Assembly: GCA_016712145.1 (NCBI GenBank)
Contig: JADJRO010000001.1
Span: 992,001-1,056,000, forward strand
Origin: Saprospiraceae bacterium
GTDB lineage: Bacteria > Bacteroidota > Bacteroidia > Chitinophagales > Saprospiraceae
Length of the DNA stretch: 64,000 bases
Reading direction: 5' to 3'
Shown here: positions 53,881 to 64,000 of the stretch, one piece after another
Position numbering within the stretch: position 1 is the first letter of the stretch
How the letters are laid out: each line of letters opens with the position of its first letter
Made by a program: the position numbers and the translations under genes
The notes under the pieces: model-generated
The model's database searches: none
What the model saw: the letters and a program-made list of their open reading frames with translations, nothing else
What the model was told of the DNA's origin: nothing

Positions 53881-55383
53881 TTATTTATAGTCTCTCTTGA
53901 CTTTCGGCATTTTGCGTTTGAATTCCAAACCACCGGCATCCTCATTTCCTTCTGGACCACCTGTGCGGGTCATAGCACAACGGAATCCAATGGAACGGTC
54001 TGATTTATCTTCATCTTTAAATCTGCGAGCTCCAGGAGAACACCAGAACAATCGATCTGACCAGGAACCTCCTTTATAAACTCTTGATTTTGCATTGATA
54101 AGTGATGATTTGCCATATTGGTATTTAATCACTTCGTCGTCATCATCGCGGTAGGTTTTAACATCTCCTTTGTTATAGTTCTCACGGAATTCTACTGCTG
54201 AATCGGTAACCATTTGGAATCTTAGATCTCCTAAACTATCTTTTTCGACTGGATTACCAGATTCATCAAGGACTAATTCTTTAAATTCATTACCACGGAA
54301 TGGATTTAAATCATGGTTTTCAACATCACGCAAGGTAGTTGACGTTAAAGGTCTGAATAAATCAGCTACCCATTCGTTCACATTTCCTGCCATGTTGTAA
54401 AGACCAAAATCATTGGGGAAAAATGTCCGAACTGGTGCCGGAATGTGTGCATGGTCATTTAATTTTCCTGCCATACCCATGTAGTCACCCTGGCTTCTTT
54501 TAAAGTTTGCCAAAATATTACCCATGTATTTATCTCTTCTCTTGTAACGAGCTGTATTGCCATCCCAAGGAAAATTTCTACGATCTGTGATCAATTCGTC
54601 TTTATTGTCCGATTGTTTCCCTTTTAAAGCGAGTGCTGCATATTCCCACTCAGCTTCAGTAGGTAAACGATAAACCGGCAATAAAATACCATCGTCAAAC
54701 TTAACAGGGCGCTCACCGCCAGTTTGAATGTCCTCCAGGTTTTTACGCACATTGCCCTGATACTGACCGGCTAAATAAGATCCGGTATTAAAGTTATCAG
54801 AATCAACCTGGTCTGGATTTGGATTCAAAATGCCTTTTTCAATTAAGATAAACTCATTGACCCTGTCAGAACGCCATTTACAAAAATCATTAGCCTGAAG
54901 CCAATTTACACCAACTACAGGATAATCATCATACGATGGATATCTGAAATAAGTTTCTACAAATGGCTCATTATAAGCCAATTCTTCACGCCAAACCAGT
55001 GTGTCAGGTAAGGCTTTCTTGTAAACTTCCGGATAGGATTTGTAAACCCTGTTTAACCAGTAAATGTACTCGCGGTAATTGATGTTACTCACTTCTGTTT
55101 CATCCATGTAAAATGATGAAACCGTCACCCTTCTGGGGATATTATTCCATTCATAAGTTACATCTTCTTCTGTTAAACCCATTAAAAAGGTTCCCCCTTC
55201 AATGAGCACTAGATTTGGACCAGTAGCCTGGCCTCTATAATCTACTTTCTCGAAACCACCCCACTCCTTGTCGTTGTATTTCCAACCGGTAGAGCTTGAT
55301 TCGTTTTGTTTGCTTTTACTACAGGCTCCGATTACCAATGCAAAGCCCAGCAAAAAGACGATTTTTGAACAATTGCCTTTCAT
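53881..55383 (-). CDS. gldJ: Gliding-motility/T9SS lipoprotein GldJ
   Basis: A 500-residue outer-membrane-associated lipoprotein. Lipobox VIGAC (Cys about residue 21); then TGWKYNDKEWGGF, the FGE-sulfatase-like domain LVLIEGGTFLMGLTEEDVTY, NIPRRVTVSSFYMDETEVSN, PVVGVNWLQANDFCKWRSDR, YRLPTEAEWEYAALAL, NMAGNVNEWVADLFRP, SRVYKGGSWSDRLFWCSPGA and GFRCAMTRTGG. These are the GldJ variant motifs; GldJ stabilises GldK/L/M/N and is needed for type IX secretion and gliding in Flavobacterium. Neighbouring porP/sprF-like, porU and porV genes fit, as gldJ lies beside porU-porV in many Bacteroidota. Confidence 0.92.
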   Translation of the reverse strand: MKGNCSKIVFLLGFALVIGACSKSKQNESSSTGWKYNDKEWGGFEKVDYRGQATGPNLVLIEGGTFLMGLTEEDVTYEWNNIPRRVTVSSFYMDETEVSNINYREYIYWLNRVYKSYPEVYKKALPDTLVWREELAYNEPFVETYFRYPSYDDYPVVGVNWLQANDFCKWRSDRVNEFILIEKGILNPNPDQVDSDNFNTGSYLAGQYQGNVRKNLEDIQTGGERPVKFDDGILLPVYRLPTEAEWEYAALALKGKQSDNKDELITDRRNFPWDGNTARYKRRDKYMGNILANFKRSQGDYMGMAGKLNDHAHIPAPVRTFFPNDFGLYNMAGNVNEWVADLFRPLTSTTLRDVENHDLNPFRGNEFKELVLDESGNPVEKDSLGDLRFQMVTDSAVEFRENYNKGDVKTYRDDDDEVIKYQYGKSSLINAKSRVYKGGSWSDRLFWCSPGARRFKDEDKSDRSIGFRCAMTRTGGPEGNEDAGGLEFKRKMPKVKRDYK

Positions 55384-55450
55384 CCTACTACTTTCTTTTT
55401 TAGGGGAACAAAGTTATATAATAATTTATTGTATTGACAAAGAATTTTTT

Positions 55451-56479
55451 CTACCGGAATGCTTCGAAGCAATCATTGATATTTGCCTTTTCCTTACGGA
55501 TCTCTCCCAAAAACAGTCCCAAACTTAATTCATGGCTTCCTCCCTGGGCAATTCCAAGCTGGGAAAGCGTAAAATCAAAGCTGTACCCCATTTTCCAGGC
55601 GCCTTTCTTAAATCCAAGGACTGCAATCAACGCATCCGTATTATTTCGAGCCTGCCGATACCATAATCCGGCAAATACCGTGCTAAATTGATATTGGGCT
55701 CCCAGATTCATTTGAAAGAATTCAGATTGTTTGACGATAAGGAATGCTGGGGATAGGATCGAAACAACCCGGTTGGATCGTGCCAAATCAAGTTGTATCC
55801 CCCCATGAAACATCCATCGAACCGGAATTCCATTATAACTGGAAGCATTTACTTTTAGAATATCATTTTGGGGGGTATTGATGTGTTTTGCTGAAACTCC
55901 CAAATTAAAATATGGATTGTAATAAAGCAGTCCTGTACCAATATCCAAATAGGAAACATTGGTTTTGTCCGGTCTGAACTCATCGGTCGGATATGGGGTT
56001 CCTCCTGGCGATATGGGTCCTAAAACCGGATCAATCTGATCTCCAAAAACCAATCGATCCCAGTCATAATTCGTTTGCACAAAGGCCAATTCGATCCCAC
56101 CCCTTAAATAATTGGATTCACTAATTTGAGCCTGATATCCATAAAGACCAGCCACTTTGATTGTTTTAAGCAATCCTCCTCCCGCATCATCGGCCATTAA
56201 TTGAATTCCAAATCCACTGTTGAGTTTTTTAAAAAACTGATCGTAACTTAAACCATAGGTTACATACCCTGCAAAAGATTTGTCTATTAAAGGCCATTGA
56301 TTTCTGTAGATCATTTCAAACCGAGGAGCAAAACTCAAACCTGTAAAACCAGGATTCATATGCAAGGACTGCGCATAATATTGACTAAACACCGGATCTT
56401 GGGCGAAACTGGTTTTGGAAAAACCTAGAACCAGCAAGCAACTGAATGCCATCAAGAATCGTTTAATAAATGGTGTCAT
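55451..56479 (-). CDS. PorP/SprF family type IX secretion membrane protein
   Basis: About 342 residues from the ATG at 56479; the upstream extension to 56557 would place a second hydrophobic stretch before the signal peptide MTPFIKRFLMAFSCLLVLGF and SKTSFAQ, so I choose the internal start. The mature start DPVFSQYYAQSLHMNPGFTG is the PorP/SprF signature, and the rest is an outer-membrane beta-barrel with strands such as GFGIQLMADDAGGG and FQMNLGAQYQFSTVFAGLWY. SprF-like proteins support secretion or attachment of specific T9SS substrates, often encoded next to their cargo; no cargo gene is adjacent here, so it may be the core paralogue. Divergent from porU (67 bp). Confidence 0.88.
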   Translation of the reverse strand: MTPFIKRFLMAFSCLLVLGFSKTSFAQDPVFSQYYAQSLHMNPGFTGLSFAPRFEMIYRNQWPLIDKSFAGYVTYGLSYDQFFKKLNSGFGIQLMADDAGGGLLKTIKVAGLYGYQAQISESNYLRGGIELAFVQTNYDWDRLVFGDQIDPVLGPISPGGTPYPTDEFRPDKTNVSYLDIGTGLLYYNPYFNLGVSAKHINTPQNDILKVNASSYNGIPVRWMFHGGIQLDLARSNRVVSILSPAFLIVKQSEFFQMNLGAQYQFSTVFAGLWYRQARNNTDALIAVLGFKKGAWKMGYSFDFTLSQLGIAQGGSHELSLGLFLGEIRKEKANINDCFEAFR

Positions 56480-56546
56480 TGGCAATAATATGATTTTCAG
56501 GACGTTTTTGATACATTTGAACAGACTAAATCCTATCTCAGTAAAA

Positions 56547-59500
56547 ATGAAGCTCAAAATTATTTTGTTTTTTGTTTTCGGAACTTTTTTTCTTTCGGCC
56601 CAGCAATCGTTTCAATTCTCTGAAAAAATTAACTGGAATCCTCAGTTAGTACGTAATTCCTCAGGTCAAAGTATCCAAAGTCTTCGATTTGATCAATCTT
56701 TTAATTCGGCAGACCTACCAGGGATCGCAATTTATAAAAAAGAATTTGAAGTTTCTGGAAACGGTGAATTAAAGGTTCGATTAACTCCTAAAGCCACCGA
56801 AGCGATTCAATCTACAGGATTAGAGGCTGCAATTAAACTCCTTAAATCTGAATTTGATATTTATGCACACGTATTCAAAGCCCGCGATAAATATGTTGCA
56901 AGCATCGAACTGATTCCATATCGAAATTCACAGCAACTTGAAATTTTGAAGGCATTTGATTTAATGGTCGAATTTATTCCAACAGGGTTCCCTACTAATC
57001 CCTTACCGAATTATGCTAATGAATCAGTTCTTTCCAATGGAAGCTGGTTTAAAATATCCATAAAACAACGTGGCATTTATAAAATAGACAAGAGTTTTTT
57101 GGAAAAAAACCTCAAACTGGACTTTAACACCTTAGACCCCAGAAACATTCGAATTTATGGAAATGGTGGCAGTCCACTTCCAGAATCAACCGATGCGGTA
57201 TTCGAAGATGACTTAAAAGAAAATGCAATTTATATCAAAGGGGAAGATGACGGTCGTTTTGATGAAAATGATTTTATATTGTTTTACGCAAATGGACCAG
57301 ATCTTTTTCAATATGAACCAACATTGTCTGATTACAGTTATACAAAAAATCCATATTCGGATGTATCTTATTTCTTTATTAAAATTGATCAGAATCGAGG
57401 CAAACGTATCCCACAACAAGATGGACCGGCAAATCAAAGCTATCAAACGAATTCAAGTTTTGACTTTAAGCATATAGAAAATGATTTGGTAAACTTATTA
57501 GATTTAGATGCCGGCAGCGAAGGTTCCGGTAAAAATTGGTACGGAGAAGAACTCAGCAATACCCGGGAATTTGATTTTGGAAATAGCTTTATTTTTGATC
57601 ATATTGATCTCAACAAAACCGGATTATTTTCATTTGCATTTGCAGGACGGGCTCCTGTAAATCATGGTGTATCGGCTATTGTCGAAAATCAAAAAGTTGA
57701 TGTATCCATTCCATATGTAATCTACAGCAGCATCAATCGATTTGCAAATATTGCCCGCAAAACTGCATCGTTTCAACCAATCAGTGATTTAGTAAAAGCT
57801 AAAATTAACTTTCCACAATCAGGTGGAACGGTTTCTGAAGGCTGGATCGATTTTATGCAGATTTCAGTATGGAAAAAATTGATTTGGTCTAATAAACTGA
57901 TGTACATCATGGATCCTGCTTCTTTTGCTTTTGATGCAAGTCAATTTACAATTGATAATGTGCTTTCTGCAAAGAGAATTTGGGATATTACCAATCCCCT
58001 GGATGTGATTCAAATAAACGGGACACAGTCCAATAATCAACTTCGTTTTACATCAAATACCATGAATAGCTACAAACAATTTGTTGTATTGGATGAATCT
58101 TTGACGTTTGATATCCCACAATTTATTGGAAGCGTTGGTAATCAAAATCTTCATGGTTTAAAGGATCCTGAAATGATTATCCTCTACCATAAAGATTATA
58201 AAACGGAGGCAGAACGGCTACAAACCCATCGAAGCAAACATTCCAATGTGATTGTTCAGACCGTTGATATTAGTCAGGTGTACAATGAATTTTCAAGTGG
58301 CTCACAAGATCCGACAGCTGTCCGAAATTTTATGCGCATGCTGTATTTAAGAAATCCAAAATTTAAATACCTCGCATTGTTTGGTGATGGTTCGTATGAT
58401 TTTCGTCATATAAATAAACGAGATGCTGATCAGAATTTTGTTCCAACTTATGAGACGGACGAAAGCCTGGATCCTATCACTTCATTTCCAACAGATGACT
58501 ATTATGGTTTATTGGACCCCGGAGAAGGGATCAATTTAATAGGTAAATTGGATTTAAACATTGGCCGGTTGGTTGCACGTACTGCCGAAGAAGCAAAAAA
58601 TCTCGTTGATAAAATCATTCGCTACGATACCGATCCAAAAACTATGGAAGATTGGAGGCTTCATGTTGTTTTCTCAAGTGATGATGAAGATTCCAATGTG
58701 CATTTTAATCAGTCCGAGCGCATTTCTGAATCAGTACATTCCAACTATCCAATTTACAATGAAGAAAAAATTCACCTGGATGCTTATGAGCAAGTAACGA
58801 CCCCGGGAGGTGAACGCTATCCGGAAGTTAATAAAGCGTTTGCAAATGCCTTTTTTCAAGGAGCGCTGGTAGTTAATTATATGGGCCATGGCGGTTACAG
58901 CGGACTGGCCCAAGAACGCATTTTGCAAAATACGGATATCAAAACACTGGAAAATTATTACAAACTTCCACTGGTAATAGTAGCTTCTTGCACATTCAAT
59001 GGATTTGATGATCCAACAAAAACAAATGCCGGTGAAGAGGGCCTTCACAATCAACAAGGAGGATTTCTCGCTTTGTTTTCAACAGTACGTGCGGTTTACA
59101 GCGATGATAATTTTGATTTGACCAGTTCCGTTTATAATTACATCTTTCAATTTGAAAATGGCTTGCCCTTGCCTTTAGGTGAAATTATGCGTCGTGCAAA
59201 AAATGATAATTCTGCTGGATTTATTCGTACCAATTCCCGTAAATTTTTACTGTTTGGAGATCCGGCCCAACGATTGGCAATACCCCTTTTAAAAAACGAA
59301 GTAGATTCAATTAATAGTAAGCCATTATCTGCAGTTGCCGATACCTTTCATGCATTGGAAACTATGAATGTAATTGGCCGTGTTACAGATCAAAACGGCG
59401 TTTTGCAATCTGATTTTAATGGCAAACTTTATGTAACCGTTTACGATAAAGAAATAAGTTTACGTACAAAGGCAAATGATCCGACTTCCTATACCGCAAC

Positions 59501-60382
59501 TTATAAGTTGCAAAAAATATTATTTACAAAGGATTGGTAAATGTGAATGCAGGCAAATGGAATTTTTCTTTTATTATTCCAAAAGATATCAATTACGAAT
59601 TTGGCAAAGGAAAAATAAGCTTGTATGCTACTGATGAAAAAACAAAAGATGCAGCAGGTTATGAGGATCGTTTAATTATTGGCGGCGTTTCCAATGACAG
59701 CATTAAAGACGATCGGCCTCCGGTCGTAAAGGTGTTTATGAACAATGCTGATTTTGTAAACGGAGGAATTTGCAGTCGAAATCCGATACTGTATTCACAA
59801 ATAAGCGATGATTTTGGAATTAATATCAGTGGCAACAGCATTGGTCATGATTTGACCGCAGTCATTGATCAAAATTCACAAGCTCCAATCATTTTGAATC
59901 AAGTTTATAAATCCAAGCTAAACAATCCCCGGGAAGGTGAATTAAATTATCCACTAAAGAATTTAAGTCCCGGCAAACATACGGTTACCATCACAGCCTG
60001 GGATATTTCAAATAATCCCGGTTCGGGTCATCTCGAGTTTAATGTAATCGATGAATCGGATATTACTGTGGATCGAGTGTATAATTACCCCAATCCATTT
60101 TCCAATCAAACGGAGTTTCAGTTTGAAACCAACATCCTTGCAAGTGAAATGGAAATCATTATTCAGATTCAATCAATTTCTGGTCGCGTAGTCAAAACCC
60201 TAACTAAGAATATCCTAAACAACGGATATCGCATAGATGGGATTAAATGGGATGGAAATGATGATTTTGGCAGTGATTTGGCAAATGGTGTTTATTTGTA
60301 TCGGTTGAGCATGAATGCAAAAACCGGAAATGAAATCATTCACAAACGGTCTTCATATCAAAAATTAGTCCTTCTTAAATAA
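56547..60382 (+). CDS. porU: Type IX secretion sortase PorU (frameshifted)
   Basis: PorU is the surface sortase that removes the C-terminal signal of T9SS cargo and attaches it to anionic lipopolysaccharide. From ATG 56547 the signal peptide is MKLKIILFFVFGTFFLSAQ. Gingipain-like C25 catalytic motifs are present: YLALFGDGSYDFRHI, the catalytic-His region VVNYMGHGGYSGLAQE and the Cys region IVASCTFNGFDD. The frame breaks at A3 59528-59530; adding one A gives FTKGLVNVNAGKWNFSFIIP, continuing through an Ig-like region to the C-terminal domain VYNYPNPFSNQTEFQFE ending KLVLLK. Repaired length is about 1278 residues. The protein itself also carries a T9SS-like C-terminal domain. porV follows after 114 bp. 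Confidence 0.93.
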
Positions 60383-60496
60383 TAAAAAGTAGCTTTTTTA
60401 CGATATATATAAGTTCCAGTAATAGCATCATATTAAAAAAAGAATTATATCTAATTGTATGCTAAATTTGCATTTTAAATCAATTATCCCTGTTTT

Positions 60497-61708
60497 ATGC
60501 GTTTTCTAACATGTTTTTGCTTTTTAATTCTAGGCATGAATCTTTCAGCTCAAACCTGGAATCCTGCGAAAGGTTGTATCGTCGATGCCAGTGGCGAATG
60601 CCTTCAAAATACCATTTTAACAGCGCTGCCCTTTTTAAGGATCAACCCGGATACCCGTTCGGGCGGTCTGGGAGATGCGGGCGTTGCTTTATCAACGGAC
60701 CCCAATGCGATGCACCACAATGCAGCTCGATTGGCGTGGTCAGAAAACAATATGGGCATTTCAGCTACCTATTCTCCCTGGTTAAGAAACCTTGGAATTG
60801 ATGATATTTATCTATTGTACTTATCAGGATATTATAAAATCGATAAATTTCAGACGGCTGGATTAGCAGTTCGCTATTTTAGTTTAGGTAAAATTGATTT
60901 TAGAGATGAAAATGGGAATGATATCGGTACCGGCCAACCCAATGAATTTGAAATAGCGGCAGCTTATAGCAGAAAACTTTCTGATGTATTTTCTGCCAGC
61001 CTTTCTGCAAAATTTGCTTATTCAAATCTTGCAACTGGTAAAACAGTAGGTGCTTATGATATTACTTCTGCAAAAACCTTTGGGGCAGATCTTGGATTTT
61101 TATATCGCAATAAATTAGGGGCAAGTGGACGTAGAAATTATTTGAATGTCGGTCTTGCCATAACAAATATTGGTTCTAAAGTAACTTATATCAAAGGGTT
61201 GGTGAAAGACTTCATTCCAACCAATCTGGCTTTAGGTGCTGCTTATGAAATGAATTTTGATGATTACAATTCCTTGACAACTACCTTTGAAATCAACAAA
61301 TTATTAATTCCATCTCCTAGAAAACCAGGGGATCCACTCTACGATGTCGACAATAATAAAATAGCAGATTATCGTGAAAAAAGTTTATTTGAGGGCATCT
61401 TTGGTTCATTAAATGATGCACCTGGAGGAGGAAAAGAAGAATTACAGGAATTGATGTATTCTTTAGGTTTGGAATATTGGTATGACAAACAATTTGCTGT
61501 TCGCATGGGCTATTTCCATGAAAATGCTCTAAAAGGAAACCGGAAATACATGACCTTAGGTTGCGGTGTAAAGTACAATGTATTTGGACTAAACCTCTCC
61601 TATCTGGTCCCTACCACCAATAATAGAAGTCCTCTTGCAAATACCATCCGATTCTCCATCAGTTATGATTTTGACGGAGGTTCAATTGGAAAACAAAGTG
61701 GAGAATAA
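60497..61708 (+). CDS. porV: Type IX secretion outer-membrane channel protein PorV (LptO)
   Basis: A 403-residue FadL-like beta-barrel. Signal peptide MRFLTCFCFLILGMNLSAQ; the mature part has LPFLRINPDTRSGGLGDAGV, STDPNAMHHNAARLAWSENN and MGISATYSPWLRNLGIDDIY, which are the well-conserved PorV N-terminal motifs, and the final strands (FAVRMGYFHENALKGNRKYM, GVKYNVFGLNLSYLVP, TIRFSISYDF). PorV receives cargo from the SprA translocon and passes it to PorU. The gene follows porU and is closed by a terminator 3-38 bp downstream. Confidence 0.95.
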   Translation: MRFLTCFCFLILGMNLSAQTWNPAKGCIVDASGECLQNTILTALPFLRINPDTRSGGLGDAGVALSTDPNAMHHNAARLAWSENNMGISATYSPWLRNLGIDDIYLLYLSGYYKIDKFQTAGLAVRYFSLGKIDFRDENGNDIGTGQPNEFEIAAAYSRKLSDVFSASLSAKFAYSNLATGKTVGAYDITSAKTFGADLGFLYRNKLGASGRRNYLNVGLAITNIGSKVTYIKGLVKDFIPTNLALGAAYEMNFDDYNSLTTTFEINKLLIPSPRKPGDPLYDVDNNKIADYREKSLFEGIFGSLNDAPGGGKEELQELMYSLGLEYWYDKQFAVRMGYFHENALKGNRKYMTLGCGVKYNVFGLNLSYLVPTTNNRSPLANTIRFSISYDFDGGSIGKQSGE

Positions 61709-61710
61709 TA

Positions 61711-61746
61711 AAAAGGAGTTATTCCTAAAAACAACTCCAATTTTTA
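61711..61746 (+). terminator. Rho-independent terminator after porV
   Basis: GGAGTT (61715-61720) and AACTCC (61733-61738) form a 6-bp stem with a T-run (61741-61745) following; overlapped by A/T-rich sequence that also serves the end of rnpB on the other strand. Confidence 0.65.
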
Positions 61747-61748
61747 AA

Positions 61749-62101
61749 AAAGCCAAATAAGCCGGATTCTGTACTTTATGAATAAATCATAAAGTGCTTA
61801 TCATTTATCTAAGCTGCCTACCCCTCTATCTGCTTGCGCAACCACGGGTCCTGGCATTCTTTCGAACGATAGATATACATGGCATTTCAATTCACAAGGT
61901 TTATCCCAACAAGCTGTTACCAGCCTGATGCGTGCGCTCTTACCACACGTTTTCACCCTTATCCCGCCAGGCGGGACGGTAATTTTCTGTGACACGTTCT
62001 CTTCAGGACGCGAATCCTGAGCCATCTGTTAAATGGTGTGATGACCCGACATTGTCCGGACTTTCCTCTGCATATTGCTATGCAGCGATAAGCTATGGCT
62101 G
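61749..62101 (-). ncRNA. rnpB: RNase P RNA (bacterial type A)
   Basis: The catalytic RNA of RNase P, which trims tRNA 5' leaders. On the minus strand the universal P4 5' strand GAGGAAAGTCCGG lies at 62068-62056 and its partner, ACAGAATCCGGCTTA, at 61772-61758. Also visible are AGAGCGCAC, CCCAACAAGC-type and GGTAAACC-like internal motifs. The ends pair as P1: AGCCA (5') with TGGCT (3'). Length is about 350 bases, normal for type A. Followed on the minus strand by a T-run for termination. Divergent from the large membrane protein at 62194. Confidence 0.95.
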
Positions 62102-62103
62102 CA

Positions 62104-62111
62104 CAAATTTA
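62104..62111 (-). promoter_or_regulatory. Likely rnpB promoter -7 element (TAAATTTG)
   Basis: Exact match to the Bacteroidota -7 consensus TAnnTTTG on the minus strand, ending 2-3 bases before the inferred 5' end of RNase P RNA. The -33 TTG box is less clear. Confidence 0.45.
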
Positions 62112-62193
62112 CGAAATACCCTGTCAACAGCTCGTATTCAATACATTATAATAAAACTTAATGTATAAATTCCTATTTTTACGGCAAATTACA

Positions 62194-64000
62194 ATGGTAA
62201 ACCTTTCCATAAATAGAAATTGGTATTTGGTTTGGATTGTGGCTTTGCTCTTGTTGACCTTGGCAAAGGTTTACGAATGGGTTTATCCATCTTTCCAACA
62301 CGATTACCACCATTTCCTGAAAATAAAACTGGAAGGTGAACTCAATGCACACCTGGACAAGGATTCTAAATACCTCAGGCAACTAAATCCTTTATTAGTT
62401 GACGTCAATTCGCTTACTGGCTTTGAAAATTCAGAAATCATCAAAATCGCCAGACAAAGTGAAATCAAGCAAGTAATCTGTAAGGAAGGAGAAATTCGCT
62501 TTTGGAATGGCAAAGATGGTTTTTTTGAAGCGCTTTGGTGTACCGATGCATTCAAATCCGATAGCATCTCACTAATTAAATACAATGGTTCATACTTCCT
62601 GACTCTTGATACGCAATTAAACAACGACAGTCAAAAGATCAATTGCATCAGACAGTACCACATTAACAGCACCCAAGATATTAAACAAGGGTTTACACTT
62701 ACAAAAACGCGTAAGACTCAAAAAGATCTACCAATTTTTGCAAAATCAAATACAAAAAAACCATTATTTTATTTGAATGTGGATGGTCCTTTTCTGGCAC
62801 CCTATTATGGAAATGCATTGATTTTATTTTATTTGCTTACCCTCATCATATTCTACATTCCTTTTCATCGCATTGCACGTGATTTTTTTAATAGAGGAAA
62901 TTATCCCTGGGCCAATCTCATCCTATCAACTGGCGTGCTAGTGACTGCCAGTATGTGCCAATGGATCGTACATCAAAATGATTTTTATCACAGCATGTTG
63001 ACCGATAAATTGGTCCATACAAAATTTTATGACTACACCCTATTTGAATTCACCGTATTCTCAGGTATCTTTTTTCACTTAAGTTTTTTCTTTTATAAAT
63101 ATGCCAATATAGATAATACTTTAAGTGTCCTGAAATTTCGCTATGGTGTAGTGTTGTTTAATTATTTAGCATCCATCGTTGCACTGATTATCTATTGCTT
63201 TATTTTTTAGCGCCGTATTTATTCATTCTGATTTTTACTTTGACCTCAACAATATTTTTTCAATTCGGGTAGAAAATTATATTTTACTTTTTGATTTATT
63301 GATTGCGCTGCTTGCTATATTTTTAATTACCAATAAACTCACGCTCAGTACTGCCAGTTTTGAATTACCCTTCCGTCATAAAATTTTGATTTATCTATTG
63401 GCATTTCTTATTCTAGCTGGGTTCATCTATCAATCAAACATTAACATTGGATTGCTCACATTCTTTCTGGGAGTTTCAATCATTATTTGGATGCAGGATT
63501 TCTTTTCTGAGGAATATCAAAAAAATATATTGTGGTTGATATCTTGGATCATTGTGATTAGCATTTTAAATGCCAGCATGATTTTTCACTTCCAAAATCA
63601 AAAAAAACGCTACGTAAAAGATCAAATGATCGGACAATATGTTGAATGTCTTAAGATCCGGAAGGATTGTGTTCCGGAATTGATTCAAAATTGTACGACA
63701 AACCAATATGAACTTTATTTTTTTGAAGATAATTTTTTAAAATATTCCAGCAGTGTATATAAACCATCCATAGATCATGTCCAAAAGGTATTAAAAAAAG
63801 ACAGCATTCGTCATGTGATACAAGGAGATAAAGACGTATTGTACACCAGATCCAAACCAAATCAATATCTGGTTATCAGCAACCCATTGGAATCTACCCT
63901 TAAAGGAATCTCTTTGTTTTCTTATTTGTTTACAGTCCTAATTTTAATATCCTACCTGATCAGTTTAATCCACCAACGCTTGCCTTTTTTACCGGAAGGA
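62194..64000 (+). CDS. Large polytopic membrane protein, possible sensor kinase N-terminus (frameshifted, truncated by window end)
   Basis: Begins at ATG 62194 (an upstream ATG at 62161 adds 11 residues). Residues 5-25 form a membrane helix, followed by about 190 extracytoplasmic residues, then about nine further helices. The frame ends at 63210, but dropping one T of the T6 run 63203-63208 joins CFIF to SAVFIHSDFYFDLNNIFSIR and continues through more helices and a second extracytoplasmic segment to the window end. About 600 residues are visible and the gene is not finished. The pattern (membrane domain, periplasmic loop, further helix before a missing C-terminus) suits a large sensor histidine kinase, but no kinase motif is visible, so this is a guess. 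Confidence 0.55.

Noticed and set aside
57213..57477. Overlapping short frames inside porU
   Set aside because: Antisense or out-of-frame shadows of the PorU coding region.
61801..62025. A 74-codon minus-strand frame
   Set aside because: It lies wholly inside RNase P RNA, whose conserved P4 motifs explain the sequence.

Overview
The window looks like a chromosomal piece of a Bacteroidota genome, most likely Saprospiria/Saprospiraceae-like (an inference from gene content, not a marker-gene placement). Evidence: a fused lpxC-fabZ inside an lpxD/lpxC-fabZ/lpxA cluster; a type IX secretion/gliding locus (gldJ, porP/sprF-like, porU, porV) with many cargo proteins carrying C-terminal sorting domains; Porin_10 and choice-of-anchor-B proteins; AT-rich DNA; and promoter-like TAnnTTTG motifs.

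Layout. 0-28 kb is gene-poor and accessory: a DUF5675 protein, a CotH-kinase secreted protein, a fusion of a cyclic-nucleotide-binding domain with an S-adenosylhomocysteine-hydrolase-like domain, an overlapping acyltransferase gene, then a cassette-like run (about 9-13.8 kb) of minus-strand genes (lipoprotein, FG-GAP protein, HigBA toxin-antitoxin, secreted protein) separated by repeated palindromic DNA. It also holds lipoproteins, two large T9SS cargo proteins and long non-coding stretches packed with dispersed palindromic repeats. 28.8-33 kb has a 38-aa membrane peptide, tRNA-Arg(CCT), an ABC ATPase and the lipid A genes. 33-61.7 kb is dense housekeeping: a TMTC-like membrane TPR protein, recN, fabI, secreted/outer-membrane proteins, a LOG protein, an HTH-less sigma-54 activator, M20 amidohydrolase, glycosyltransferase, recR, an E2 acyltransferase, an OmpA protein, an amino-acid dehydrogenase opposite an arginase-family protein, murF, and the T9SS locus. 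RNase P RNA (minus strand) follows porV, and a large membrane protein runs off the right edge.

The lpx genes build the lipid A anchor, gldJ/porU/porV/porP serve export and attachment of T9SS cargo, and at least six proteins in the same window end in a recognisable T9SS-type C-terminal domain.

An important caution: at least seven genes, including the essential lpxA and the T9SS gene porU, are broken by single-base indels, nearly all in A/T homopolymers. Reading through each restores an uninterrupted family protein, so these are most simply consensus errors. I annotate the rejoined genes.
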